DNA from: an uncultured Prevotella sp.
GTDB taxonomy: Bacteria; Bacteroidota; Bacteroidia; Bacteroidales; Bacteroidaceae
Direction: 5' to 3'
Assembly (NCBI GenBank): GCA_900544825.1
Contig: UQWP01000044.1
Coordinates: forward strand, 1-28,941
Length of the DNA: 28,941 nucleotides
In this document: positions 7,256-15,329 of the stretch, in pieces
How positions within the stretch are numbered: position 1 is the stretch's first letter
How the letters are laid out: each line of letters begins with the position of its first letter
Notes under the pieces: model-generated
Databases searched by the model: none
Told to the model about the DNA's origin: nothing
What the model saw: only the letters and a program-made list of their open reading frames with translations
Program-made: the position numbers and the translations under genes

Positions 7256-9019
7256 TTATATCTCGAAATTGTCGGGTAAATCGGTAGGATACGTACTTAA
7301 TTCTGCCTTCACTGCATCAGAATAGAGACCGTAGAGCAGGTAAATCATGGCTGAAGGAAGCTGCGTGGTGAGTCCTGCCTGGTTCTTGAGCTGCTGCTTC
7401 TTCTCCGAACTCTTGTCGAGCTCTATCTTGCCCTCCGTCTTCTTCAGAGGAGAGATCATGATGGCGCTGCACAGGTTCTTGCACTCGTTCTCATCGATGC
7501 GTACGATAGGAAGCAGCGGGCTACGCTCTCCGAAGAGCATCTGGCAGAGCTTGAACTGCTGCCAGTGGTAGATGGTAGGCGCATCCTCGTTGTAGAGCAC
7601 CACCATGAAGCCATACGATTCCAGCGCTGCCTTCAGGTTGAGCGAGTCGGTGGTTATCTGTTCCCGTTCCTCCTTGCGCTTGTTGCCGGCGCGGTCCGGG
7701 TAGAGATAGATGGTCTTGTTGACTGCTGCAGATCCGAAGAACTGATGCACCTCTGCCACCAGGTCGTTGTAATCCTTGGGCAGGAAGGCAAAGAACTCCT
7801 TGATGATATCGAGCCTTCTGCCATAGTCCTTCTTCTGGGCTACGATGAGCGACTGGAAGTTGCCAGGGTCGTAACCCATATAGAGCGGCTCCTGGGGGTC
7901 GTAGTGAAGCAGGTACTCGGCAGAGAGGATAAATCTATCCTTCAGGTTCAGGCGAAGAATCGACTCATATTTGTAGCTGTCCTTGAACTGATGCCTTACG
8001 TGGTCGTAGTTGATGAAGAACTTGTTGGTTACTTCCTTGTGGCGGATGGCACAGATGGCGGTGAGGAACTCGTCGATATCCAGGGTATCGAGCTGCGTCT
8101 TGAAGAACTTAGGGCCCAGAATATCCTTGTTGCAGAAGGAGGATGCACGGATATAGAAGATGGCGTTGCGCCTCATGTCGGCAAGGCGCGGCTTCCATCG
8201 CTCCACGAAGGAATTGAGTCTGACCGTCTCGAGTCGCATCTTTTCCAGGAGTACCGGATCCTTGGAATCCCGCTCCTGCTGTCTGAGAATGAAGAGTCGG
8301 TAGAGACTCTTGTTGAGTTCCAGGGAAACGGTAGCGATCTCCTCGATAAGCTTCGGGTTCACCTTCTTCTCGTACTCCTCGAACCAGTCATCCTCTCCGA
8401 GGTCAACACGGGCAGTATCACTCACGCCGGTAACACCTTCATAGTAAGCAGAGCATCGCACATTGGCTGGACCTCCACGCAAAGATGGGAAGAGTCGGGT
8501 CTTCAGCTTCTCGCCGCTGTTGTGCTTCATCTCCTCCACGAAGGCGTGCACGGCATTTCTACCTGCCACGGATTCCGGCTGGTCGCTTGATACCAGCTGA
8601 AGGTGGGCGCCATTGCGGAAGATCACGCTATGCTTGGCATAGGCTATCGGGTATCTCGGCTTGCGGAAGTGGGAAGGCAGCGTGCTCTCCCCTACCACGT
8701 AATCGATGCCATACTCGAGCATAGGGCGCTGCTGGCCGTTCACCACAACCTGACGGGAGAAGTATGCCTGGATGTTAGGCCAGACGTTGGTCATCAGCGC
8801 CACATAGGTCTTGTGGACCAGGAAAGAAAGCTCTCCCGGCATATCATTGGCAACACGTATCAGCCGGGGACCCGTTACACCTTCAGTCTTTCCTCCGGCA
8901 CGGGCTACCTCCGCAAAAAGCATGTTGGGGTCGATGATATTGGCAAGCAGCTGCATGCCGTTCATATAATAATGCTCGAATTCACCGAGCGAATTGTCAT
9001 TCAATATCAGTTGGCTCAT
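7256..9019 (-). CDS. Terminase large subunit (TerL)
   Basis: The packaging motor and nuclease, 587 aa. ATPase domain: Walker A-like ARAGGKTEG at residues 39-47, and a Walker B region NAVHAFVEEM at 155-164 with the catalytic Glu. Nuclease domain: MGYDPG with Asp 384 and LYPDRAG with Asp 442, the spacing and setting expected of RNase H-like terminase nucleases, followed by a C-terminal LPSAMIYLLYGLY helix. The length is normal for the family. It starts 23 bp inside the end of the preceding gene, which supports reading that gene as the small subunit. Confidence 0.9.
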   Translation of the reverse strand: MSQLILNDNSLGEFEHYYMNGMQLLANIIDPNMLFAEVARAGGKTEGVTGPRLIRVANDMPGELSFLVHKTYVALMTNVWPNIQAYFSRQVVVNGQQRPMLEYGIDYVVGESTLPSHFRKPRYPIAYAKHSVIFRNGAHLQLVSSDQPESVAGRNAVHAFVEEMKHNSGEKLKTRLFPSLRGGPANVRCSAYYEGVTGVSDTARVDLGEDDWFEEYEKKVNPKLIEEIATVSLELNKSLYRLFILRQQERDSKDPVLLEKMRLETVRLNSFVERWKPRLADMRRNAIFYIRASSFCNKDILGPKFFKTQLDTLDIDEFLTAICAIRHKEVTNKFFINYDHVRHQFKDSYKYESILRLNLKDRFILSAEYLLHYDPQEPLYMGYDPGNFQSLIVAQKKDYGRRLDIIKEFFAFLPKDYNDLVAEVHQFFGSAAVNKTIYLYPDRAGNKRKEEREQITTDSLNLKAALESYGFMVVLYNEDAPTIYHWQQFKLCQMLFGERSPLLPIVRIDENECKNLCSAIMISPLKKTEGKIELDKSSEKKQQLKNQAGLTTQLPSAMIYLLYGLYSDAVKAELSTYPTDLPDNFEI

Positions 9020-9659
9020 CGCTTAAATCCTCCACAATTTCCGCTTCCTGAATGTCAGCATCACGAAGCAGGCGTTTCTTCTCTGAGCTCTCGATAGGCA
9101 AGCCATCGATGAGCGAAATATAGAAGCCGCGGTTGTGCTTGGCGGCAATCTCCTTGAGACTCTTTTTCTGAAAACCCAGCTCCTCGGGAGTAATCTCCGG
9201 GGTGATGAGGAACACCACGCCGAGGTCTCTGTCGGCTTCTGCCTGCTCTGATGCTCGGCGCCGGCATTCCAGAGCCTGGTCCATGCAGGCCTTCTGCATC
9301 TTGTAGTCGCGCTTGGCAGAGCTTAGCTTGGCAAGGTCTTCATACTTGTTGGCAAAATCGTTCTCCCAGACCTTGATGCTTACGTTGCAATCAACGTTGA
9401 AGTAAGATATCGCCTGGTTGATGCGGGTCATGCAGGTACGCACATCGAGGGAGATCTTCTGCTGTGCGGCTATGCGCTGCTTGAGCTGGCGAGCGCCACG
9501 GGTAATGTTGCGCTCGTACTCGTAGATCTCGGCAGCCCACTGCAACTGCTTCAGGAAGGTCTTCACGTCCTCCGGAATGCCTTCACCATCGCCCGTAGTG
9601 AGGAAGGTGGTGATAAGATCCGGATGTACGCTCTCCAGTTTTTCTATCTCGCTTTTCAT
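8997..9659 (-). CDS. Putative terminase small subunit
   Basis: The 220-aa protein overlaps the start of TerL by 23 bp and its own ATG overlaps the preceding stop as ATGA. It is mostly helical, with a long basic central helical region (about residues 50-130) that could bind DNA, a short alpha/beta part with VVFLITPEITPEELG, and an acidic C-terminal tail ending LSDEPTDIE. Position and helical make-up fit a small terminase that recognises packaging sites. I do not see a clear N-terminal helix-turn-helix, so the call is mainly from context. Confidence 0.65.
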   Translation of the reverse strand: MKSEIEKLESVHPDLITTFLTTGDGEGIPEDVKTFLKQLQWAAEIYEYERNITRGARQLKQRIAAQQKISLDVRTCMTRINQAISYFNVDCNVSIKVWENDFANKYEDLAKLSSAKRDYKMQKACMDQALECRRRASEQAEADRDLGVVFLITPEITPEELGFQKKSLKEIAAKHNRGFYISLIDGLPIESSEKKRLLRDADIQEAEIVEDLSDEPTDIE

Positions 9660-9862
9660 ACGCCGAACAACTCCTTTCTCAGTTTAAGTTCCTCACGGTC
9701 CTGCATACGCTCGTTCAGAAGCTTGATGGCATCGAGGTCTCCATTAGCAGCCAGCTCGGCTATCTTGCCATCAGCCTTGAGCTGAGCCTGCTCAAGCACT
9801 CCTCCGTTTTTGACCATCTGAACGCAGGTTTCTGCTATCTTTCGTAATTCCTTCTTATCCAT
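9656..9862 (-). CDS. Small packaging-region protein, 68 aa
   Basis: The ATG at 9862 is preferred to the ATG at 9874 because it overlaps the stop of the preceding gene (9855-9857) by 8 bp, like its coupled neighbours. The product is one helical hairpin with many charged residues, ending in RKELFGV. The stretch GDLDAIKLLNERM resembles a small ankyrin- or HTH-like helix pair, but this is not enough to assign a function. It is coupled at both ends and so belongs to the packaging set. Confidence 0.7.
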   Translation of the reverse strand: MDKKELRKIAETCVQMVKNGGVLEQAQLKADGKIAELAANGDLDAIKLLNERMQDREELKLRKELFGV

Positions 9863-10289
9863 CTGATTGATCACTGTATTGTTCCATCACCATCTTGAAC
9901 ATGCGTTCACGCTCCTGATGGCGCTGGAGGTTTTCACGGTCGCTGGCACGTTTGTCCTTGCGATCGTTTCTTTTAATATAACTCTTGTAGCGCTTGATAT
10001 TATCGAGCACGTTCTTGTGCTTATGAAGAAACTCGGCTGGGTCCTTCTTGAAGAGCTTCACGAGTTCATCGAACTCAGACTTGCCCCTCAGAAGCGGGTG
10101 CTTATAGAGGAACTTGCCGGTATCGTTGTATGCCTTCAGCTCCTCGAAGGCTTGAAGGTTCCTGATGCGGAGTTCTGCCATGGCAGCCACATCCCGCTCC
10201 TTCGGCTTCTTGTCTAGAACCTCGTCGAGTTTCTTCATCTTACGCCAGGTATTGATACGGTCGTTGTAGATGACGGTAGCCATCTGCAC
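9855..10289 (-). CDS. -1-frame continuation of the repeat protein
   Basis: Taken alone, this frame starts at a GTG at 10289 or an ATG at 10283 and encodes up to 144 aa: an N-terminal LYNEDVQMATVIYNDRIN-like segment, then long, very basic coiled helices. However, the same frame stays open upstream to 10349, directly at an A-run where the preceding gene stops. The extra 20 codons (including EEEYPNIDWDNLYNED) look like real protein. The likely main product is therefore a fusion of about 340 aa with the gene at 10346-10876, made by -1 frameshifting. The highly charged helical C-terminus has no recognisable enzymatic motif. Confidence 0.8.
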   Translation of the reverse strand: MQMATVIYNDRINTWRKMKKLDEVLDKKPKERDVAAMAELRIRNLQAFEELKAYNDTGKFLYKHPLLRGKSEFDELVKLFKKDPAEFLHKHKNVLDNIKRYKSYIKRNDRKDKRASDRENLQRHQERERMFKMVMEQYSDQSDG

Positions 10290-10345
10290 GTCCTCATTAT
10301 AGAGATTATCCCAGTCGATGTTAGGATATTCCTCTTCCTTTTGGA

Positions 10346-10876
10346 CTACTTTTTTTTTCCGTCTTCCTCCTGCCCGGCAGCTTCAGCGGTTTCTTCTGGT
10401 GGCGCCTTGCCTTCAGGAGTATCAGGAGTTTCTTCCGTGCCTGGCGAATCTGAAGGAGTTTCTTCAGAAGATTTCTCTTCCTCTTGTTCCTTCGTTAAAG
10501 TTTCACTTGAGTCATCCGAGTCTTTCTCCCCTTCGTCCATTAAAGTTTCACTTGAACCATTCGGATCTTTCTCCCCTTCGCCCATTAAAGTTTCACTTGA
10601 ACCATCCGGATCTTTCTCTACATCGTCCGTTAAAGTTTCACTTGAAGCTTCCTCCATACCTTTAATGAATTCGCGGTTATCCTCGATTTCGCCTGCATCG
10701 CAGATATCCAGGAGTGCATAGAGAATCTCATCGGCGTAGCGTTGAGGATCACGGGCAAAACGGGTAAGCTTAGGATGGCGTGGATTTTCTTCTTCCAGGA
10801 GTGAGAGGTCTGCCTTGGCATGTTCCTCTCCTCTCAGCTGATTGAACAGCTGCAGTTTTTCTCTTCTGTTATACAT
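10346..10876 (-). CDS. Acidic repeat protein, upstream half of a frameshift pair
   Basis: The 176-aa product has a helical N-terminal domain (about residues 1-75) and a long acidic Ser/Thr/Glu tail. The tail holds four 15-aa repeats of the type SSETLMDEGEKDPDG, encoded by four 45-bp DNA repeats, then a Pro/Glu stretch. It ends in codons GGA AAA AAA AAG TAG, a textbook -1 slippery site with the stop immediately after. The short form would end here and the long form would continue into the 9855-10289 frame. Size and organisation recall the lambda G/GT tail chaperone pair, and it follows a tail-tube-like gene, but no tape measure follows. Confidence 0.8.
   Translation of the reverse strand: MYNRREKLQLFNQLRGEEHAKADLSLLEEENPRHPKLTRFARDPQRYADEILYALLDICDAGEIEDNREFIKGMEEASSETLTDDVEKDPDGSSETLMGEGEKDPNGSSETLMDEGEKDSDDSSETLTKEQEEEKSSEETPSDSPGTEETPDTPEGKAPPEETAEAAGQEEDGKKK
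10349..10371 (-). promoter_or_regulatory. Programmed -1 frameshift signal
   Basis: Slippery heptamer A AAA AAG at 10355-10349 inside a 9-A run, with TAG as the next zero-frame codon. AGGAGG lies at 10371-10366, 10 bases upstream, the same layout as the E. coli dnaX signal. Possible weak stem downstream: TATCC with GGATA. Bacteroidetes ribosomes use the anti-Shine-Dalgarno poorly, so the upstream element may matter less here. Confidence 0.7.
10495..10651 (-). repeat. Four in-frame 45-bp tandem repeats
   Basis: The word TTTCACTTGA (plus strand) recurs at 10501, 10546, 10591 and 10636, exactly 45 bp apart. Each unit encodes 15 residues of an acidic linker. Copies two and three are almost identical, so copy number may vary between strains by slippage. 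Confidence 0.9.
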
Positions 10877-10896
10877 ACCTTATTTATATATTAATA
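10874..10896 (-). promoter_or_regulatory. Shared AT-rich leader (copy 3)
   Basis: On the minus strand: TATTAATATATAAATAAGGT followed by ATG at 10876. It lies directly behind a hairpin, which suggests the packaging genes are controlled separately from the capsid genes. Confidence 0.5.
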
Positions 10897-10930
10897 AAGG
10901 TGCGCCACCTTTTGATGGCGACACACCTTT
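10896..10930 (-). terminator. Hairpin between the tail-tube-like and packaging genes
   Basis: AAAGGTG (10896-10902) pairs with CACCTTT (10924-10930), with further pairing of the inner GCCA/TGGC parts. Leftward, the stem ends in TTTATT. It could be a full or partial terminator that lowers expression of the packaging genes relative to capsid. Confidence 0.6.
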
Positions 10931-10970
10931 TGAAAATTTAGAAGATAATGAAATATTTTGGGAAATCGCA

Positions 10971-11741
10971 TTATTTACTTACAGCCTTCTGCTGAGTAGT
11001 ATCAACCGAGCGACCAACTGAACTAGTAGTCACACCAAGAGGATCCTCTGCATAGAGACAAGGGAGATCGACTGATGTGCGCTTGAAGGTGAAGGTGGTG
11101 TAACGGCCATCCTTGTCGTCCTTGGTCTCGGTGTTGTTGAGAATCATAGGGCGCTCTGGCTCGCCGATGATATACCACTGGGTATCCTTCACGTGCTTGT
11201 AGAGGATGATGAACTTGCCACCGGCATACTGCTCGATGAAGTTGTAGAGATCCACACGAGTACCGCCCATGATGATCACCAGGTTATTCTCGCCGGAAGT
11301 CGTAATGTCTCCCTTCTCGGTCGTAGCGGTGAACGTTGGAATGTCATGGGCATCGAAGAGGTAAGCCTTTAGAGTATCTGCAACTTCCGTCTTAAACGGC
11401 ATCGCCTTCACCATTCGGTCTTTATCCGGCTGCGGGAACGCCTTGGTCATATCGATGAGAGCTGTAGGAACCAGCACAACCTGATAAGCGATAGCTGAAC
11501 CATGAGTGTCGCGGTCGGTAACGTCATCGATGGCGGTAAGGGCTACGAATGAAGCCATGGAGACACCGGCCCCACCCATACCCATGGATGATGTCGGATC
11601 ATCAAGCATATGAAGGAGCGAGACAATACCAAGCAGCATCATGATCGTCATGAAGAGAAGACGGCCCTTGTGCTGGGCATAACTGTATCCCTTGTTGGGA
11701 TTGTACGCACGGTGACGTACTGGAATATTGTTTTTCTTCAT
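10971..11741 (-). CDS. Tail-tube-like protein with an N-terminal membrane segment
   Basis: The ATG at 11741 (MKKNN) gives 256 aa; the further upstream frame extends into a hairpin and is unlikely. After a basic N-terminus there is a strongly hydrophobic segment (about residues 31-48, LLFMTIMMLLGIVSLLHML), unusual for a virion protein. The rest is beta-rich. The part with LVIIMGGTRVDLYNFIEQY, a QWYIIGEPERP strand and a DKDGRYTTFTFKR strand resembles the G-x-W/tail-tube fold pattern I know from Bacteroidetes phage major tail proteins. This is an inference from pattern. It follows the capsid gene, so it could also be a decoration or membrane-anchored head protein. Confidence 0.75.
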   Translation of the reverse strand: MKKNNIPVRHRAYNPNKGYSYAQHKGRLLFMTIMMLLGIVSLLHMLDDPTSSMGMGGAGVSMASFVALTAIDDVTDRDTHGSAIAYQVVLVPTALIDMTKAFPQPDKDRMVKAMPFKTEVADTLKAYLFDAHDIPTFTATTEKGDITTSGENNLVIIMGGTRVDLYNFIEQYAGGKFIILYKHVKDTQWYIIGEPERPMILNNTETKDDKDGRYTTFTFKRTSVDLPCLYAEDPLGVTTSSVGRSVDTTQQKAVSK

Positions 11742-11757
11742 AATCTTTTCTGAAAAT

Positions 11758-11788
11758 GTAGGCAGGGCACATGGTGTACCCCACCTAC
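11758..11788 (-). terminator. Hairpin between capsid and the next gene
   Basis: GTAGG (11758-11762) pairs with CCTAC (11784-11788), with further G/C pairing inside. Leftward, it is followed by ATTTTC. This is probably an attenuator that lets most transcripts stop after the capsid gene. Confidence 0.5.
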
Positions 11789-11819
11789 GAATTAACACTA
11801 AATACTAATATATTATGAA

Positions 11820-13865
11820 TTAACGTCCACCAGGAACGTTAGGCTGAACTGCCTTGTTGATGGTTCGCTTGCCACCTACGCGGCGCTCAAGCTCACGGAA
11901 TTTATTATCCTTGCCGAGGATAACCATGATGTAGTCACCTGGCTGGCTAGGAGTCCACGCAGCTGTGATATTGGCGAAATTGCCACTCTTCGCGATAGTA
12001 AGGCCGTGGGTAGCATCATTCTCACCAATCTCGATGCAGTAAGCAACACCCTGCTTTGCCTTCTTGATCTCAGTGATGGCTGTAGCAGAAGTGTTGTCGT
12101 CTGAGATGTGCCAGAAGCCACTTCCGCCGTCAATCTCGGCACCGATGACTGCAGCAGGCAGGTTGGTGAAGATCTGCTGGAACTCGTAGTCGTTGTCGTC
12201 CATGGCTGCCTTGGTATCGAACTTGCGACCGGTGAAGGCTGCACCGCACCCCTCCTTCCAGGTGCTCCATGCACGAACCATCTCCATCTGCTCCTCCATC
12301 TTGACAGCGAACATCTCGCCTGGGAGGTACTCCACAAACTGGAGGTTGCCAGGAATATCCAGGAACATCCAGCAAGACTTGCCCTCGTATGGGAGCCACT
12401 TAATCTGAATGGTAGAGTCTGGCACACGGTTCTTGTAGCCATCAGGACCAGTGAAGTCGAGATCCTTGCCATAGGTCTCACGGCAGTTGGCAAGCCACCA
12501 GTCGATGTGGTTCTCGTTGAGGTAGAGCACGTGCTTGTCGAGTGTCATACCTTCAGTGAGGTGAGTCTTGACGTCTGTGATGAATTCCTTGACCGCATCC
12601 AGCATATTGGCAGAAGTATAGGTATTGTAGCTCTTGTTAGCAAATGGCTTGATGCTGTAGTCGTGGATATAGCGAAGCAGGGTGTACCAGATACCAGTAC
12701 CTGCATTGAGATAGCTGGAAGGCTGACCCTCCTCTGGCTTCACGTAGATACCACGCATACGGCGCTGGTTCTGTTCGTCCTGAGCCTTTTTGAGAAGGTT
12801 GAGCAGGCAGAACTCAATCATAGACCACTTGATAGGGTCTGAACCCTCCTTGTTGAGGTAAGCAATATACTTGCGCTCAATCTCCTTCATCGGGCCGAAC
12901 TGCACCTTGATCATGGCATCATCTACATAGCCCATCTCGTTCTCGAGCTGCATGCCACCCTTGTAGATCTCACCTGGCTGGTAGCCCTGAGAAACCTCAT
13001 CGAAGAAGGCATTGAAGAGAATGTCGCGGTCCTGCACACCATAGCGAACCGGGAAGTATTCGGTAAGGTTGCGAAGCTCCAGGATGCGTGCAATAAGAGC
13101 ATCCTGACGGAGGATGACGAACTGGTCGCCCAATCCGGCATTATCCACACCGCCATAGTTGGTAGCGAACTGACCAGAAGCAAGCGCCTTCACGCCACCA
13201 AGCTCATTGCGGCTCTGGTGATACTTGTAGCGCTGCTGAAGAGATCTGGCGAACGCCATAGACTCCTTGCGGAATGCCTTGCCGTCGCTCTCCTCGTCAG
13301 GTTCAGATGCTAAGGCAAGTGCCGGATTGACCGTAATCTGGTTCCAGCGCTTCTTCATATCAAACAGAGAGTGCTCGACGCCGAAGAGGTAATTGCTGTT
13401 CGACTCGAAGCCATTGATAGGAATAGAAGGAGCGGTAACGTGAGCAGCAGGCTTGTCAGGAGCGGTACTCTGTGCCATCTTCTGCACGTTCTCTGCGAGA
13501 ACAGATGCAGCCTTGGCAAGCTGCTCGTAACTTACGTTCTGAGAAGCGCCGGCAGGCTGCTGGCTATTCTCATTCTTTTTGCCATCATCAGAATCCTTGC
13601 CCTCATCATCATTGTCGCCACCATCACCAGCTGCATTGTTGGCCTTGGATACGATAGCATAGAGGGAGTTGATCTGCTGCTGATGCTCTGCCTCTTCGGC
13701 TGCACTGTTCTCGGCTGCAAGGTCATCGACGAGAGTACTCTGGTACTCCTTCTGGTATTCCTCGCAAAGAGCCTTGTACTCCTCTGAAGTCAGGCTCTTG
13801 TTCTCGAACTTCTTGACGAAGCCAAGCTTCTCGAGAACTTTGTTAAGTCTTGCTTTGAAATTCAT
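11820..13865 (-). CDS. Major capsid protein with scaffold-like N-terminus
   Basis: Head shell protein, 681 aa, long for the HK97 family. Residues 1-75 are charged helices, and about 75-110 are an acidic Asn/Asp/Ser linker, as in HK97-type proteins whose delta domain acts as scaffold and is removed by the prohead protease. The region from about 150 to 560 looks like the shell domain. The last 120 residues (from about EIDGGSGFWHIS on) are beta-rich and look like an extra surface domain, ending in a basic tail. The protease gene directly upstream fits maturation by cleavage. No signature motif exists, so the call rests on size, layout and position. Confidence 0.8.
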   Translation of the reverse strand: MNFKARLNKVLEKLGFVKKFENKSLTSEEYKALCEEYQKEYQSTLVDDLAAENSAAEEAEHQQQINSLYAIVSKANNAAGDGGDNDDEGKDSDDGKKNENSQQPAGASQNVSYEQLAKAASVLAENVQKMAQSTAPDKPAAHVTAPSIPINGFESNSNYLFGVEHSLFDMKKRWNQITVNPALALASEPDEESDGKAFRKESMAFARSLQQRYKYHQSRNELGGVKALASGQFATNYGGVDNAGLGDQFVILRQDALIARILELRNLTEYFPVRYGVQDRDILFNAFFDEVSQGYQPGEIYKGGMQLENEMGYVDDAMIKVQFGPMKEIERKYIAYLNKEGSDPIKWSMIEFCLLNLLKKAQDEQNQRRMRGIYVKPEEGQPSSYLNAGTGIWYTLLRYIHDYSIKPFANKSYNTYTSANMLDAVKEFITDVKTHLTEGMTLDKHVLYLNENHIDWWLANCRETYGKDLDFTGPDGYKNRVPDSTIQIKWLPYEGKSCWMFLDIPGNLQFVEYLPGEMFAVKMEEQMEMVRAWSTWKEGCGAAFTGRKFDTKAAMDDNDYEFQQIFTNLPAAVIGAEIDGGSGFWHISDDNTSATAITEIKKAKQGVAYCIEIGENDATHGLTIAKSGNFANITAAWTPSQPGDYIMVILGKDNKFRELERRVGGKRTINKAVQPNVPGGR

Positions 13866-13927
13866 ATAAACAAATTAACTAAATATTAAAACAACAATAG
13901 AAAACAAACAAAATTCTTATCTAAGTA

Positions 13928-14911
13928 TTAACTGAATCCATACAGGTTCTGGGTTCCCATATAAGCATCTCCCATCTGGGCAACCTCGGCAATAGCCTCG
14001 AGCAAGGTACGCTTGCCATCGATGAGCCCAACTTCCTCGGCAGGATCTGTATAGAAGCTCTCGCCCTGAAGAACCGGAGCGTCGTCGCCGAGCTCAGACA
14101 ATTTAGGGCGCATGGCCTTGACTTCTGCCAGGAACTGCTCGTTCATCGGGTCGAGCACATTCTTGATGTATTCTTCAGTCTTGCCATCCTTCAGGTCCTC
14201 GAAGATTTTATTCTTCCTGGAAGAGTTGGTAGCCTTGGCAGTGATCTTCTTCAATCCCAGCTTCTCGAAGTAAGGCTCGAAGTTCCAGAAGGAACACATC
14301 GTACCGATACAGCCCACAAAGTCGTGACTGGTCGTTGCATAGAGCTTCTGGCCATGGCAGCCGATATAATAGGCTGCCGATGCGCAATATTCCTCGTAGA
14401 TGGCGAGGATCGGCTTCTTGGCGTTGCGCAAAGTCTCGCTCAGACGGTCCATATACCAGGCTTCTCCTCCAGGAGAGTTGATATGAAGCAGGTGGGCAGA
14501 TATCTGAGGATTGTTCTCTGCTGCCATGATATCCTGCTCCAGCTGTCTGGAAGAGAAGTACCAGTAGCTATCTGCTGACACGACACCGAATATACGGTGA
14601 TAGGCGATAGATCCTTCATTCAGTGAAGGAGAATCATATTCGTCAGTAAGCTGCACATCCTTGGTTTCTTCACTCTGGGCAGCCTTGGAGGATAAAATCT
14701 CCAGAGCTTTATGAGTCTCATACTGATAGAATGTATGAGTCTTGAGATATTCCCGAACCTCGGCCAATGTCATTGCCTGCTCGGCTCTCTTATGTTCGAT
14801 GCTAACCACATTACTATATAGCGGGAAAGCTGCCACCATCAGCCGACGGTAGGCATCTTCCGTAATCCATAGCGGATGCGTGGAGAGCAGAAGGGTCTGT
14901 ATTTCGTCCAT
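13928..14911 (-). CDS. S49 (SppA/ClpP-like) prohead protease
   Basis: The 327-aa product has the S49 family pattern: HINSPGGEAWYMDRL (about residues 143-157), EEYCASAAYYIG with the probable catalytic Ser at 178, and HDFVGCIGTM (196-205). A Lys in the KATNSSRKNK stretch (226-235) fits the general base of the SppA Ser/Lys dyad. The N-terminal 100 residues are an extra helical domain. It is the first gene after a strong promoter and directly precedes the capsid gene, as usual for phage maturation proteases, and should cut the capsid's N-terminal scaffold domain. Confidence 0.9.
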   Translation of the reverse strand: MDEIQTLLLSTHPLWITEDAYRRLMVAAFPLYSNVVSIEHKRAEQAMTLAEVREYLKTHTFYQYETHKALEILSSKAAQSEETKDVQLTDEYDSPSLNEGSIAYHRIFGVVSADSYWYFSSRQLEQDIMAAENNPQISAHLLHINSPGGEAWYMDRLSETLRNAKKPILAIYEEYCASAAYYIGCHGQKLYATTSHDFVGCIGTMCSFWNFEPYFEKLGLKKITAKATNSSRKNKIFEDLKDGKTEEYIKNVLDPMNEQFLAEVKAMRPKLSELGDDAPVLQGESFYTDPAEEVGLIDGKRTLLEAIAEVAQMGDAYMGTQNLYGFS

Positions 14912-14929
14912 CTTGATATAAGTTTTCTA

Positions 14930-14960
14930 CAAAGGTACATTATTATAATAGGTATAGAAA
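14930..14960 (-). promoter_or_regulatory. Promoter of the structural operon
   Basis: On the minus strand TTTC (14960-14957), 19 bp, then TACCTTTG (14937-14930), a perfect -7 box. The start site would be at about 14923, 12 bases before the protease ATG at 14911. Confidence 0.7.
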
Positions 14961-14996
14961 AGACCTTACCCAAGCGGATTGCGAAGCATTTTGCAG

Positions 14997-15329
14997 TTAA
15001 CTATCAGCTTTGCCTTGTTGAGATGCTTCACGAGCTGTACCCCTCGCCGGAAGGTCTTCCGTACCTATTTTATATTCCACAGGATCCTGCGAGCCACTTG
15101 CATGGCTAATGTCTGAGAGGGAAACAATAGCGTTGCGAGCAACCCTAAGCTCATTAATCGTATCATTATTGGGCATATCGACCACGAAAGTCTTACTGCA
15201 ATCCCAATACACGCCACCGTTATCCTCGGTCATGGCTGGCTCAAAAGTGAAGGGATCTGCTATCAATATATCCCACTTTTCGGGGCTCCCGACGAGGGAG
15301 ACACCCACAAGACAAGAAAATTCTACCAT
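14997..15329 (-). CDS. Uncharacterised protein, 110 aa
   Basis: Not recognised. The frame starts at an ATG at 15329 and is beta-rich (FSCLVGVSLVG, a WDILIADPFTF segment, VYWDCSKTFVVDMP), with a polar C-terminal tail that looks disordered. It lies between the 175-aa protein and the structural promoter, on the same strand. Its stop is 85 bp before the protease start. The role may be structural or regulatory; sequence alone does not say. Confidence 0.6.
   Translation of the reverse strand: MVEFSCLVGVSLVGSPEKWDILIADPFTFEPAMTEDNGGVYWDCSKTFVVDMPNNDTINELRVARNAIVSLSDISHASGSQDPVEYKIGTEDLPARGTAREASQQGKADS

Noticed and set aside
7565..8590. Long plus-strand open frame (341 codons) over the terminase gene
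   Set aside because: It is antisense to a gene with clear ATPase and nuclease motifs and has no recognisable protein features; a shadow of codon bias.
10349..10358. A9 run as a plain sequencing error that splits one gene
   Set aside because: Not excluded, but the stop placed exactly after A AAA AAG and the AGGAGG 10 bases upstream make a programmed shift the better reading.
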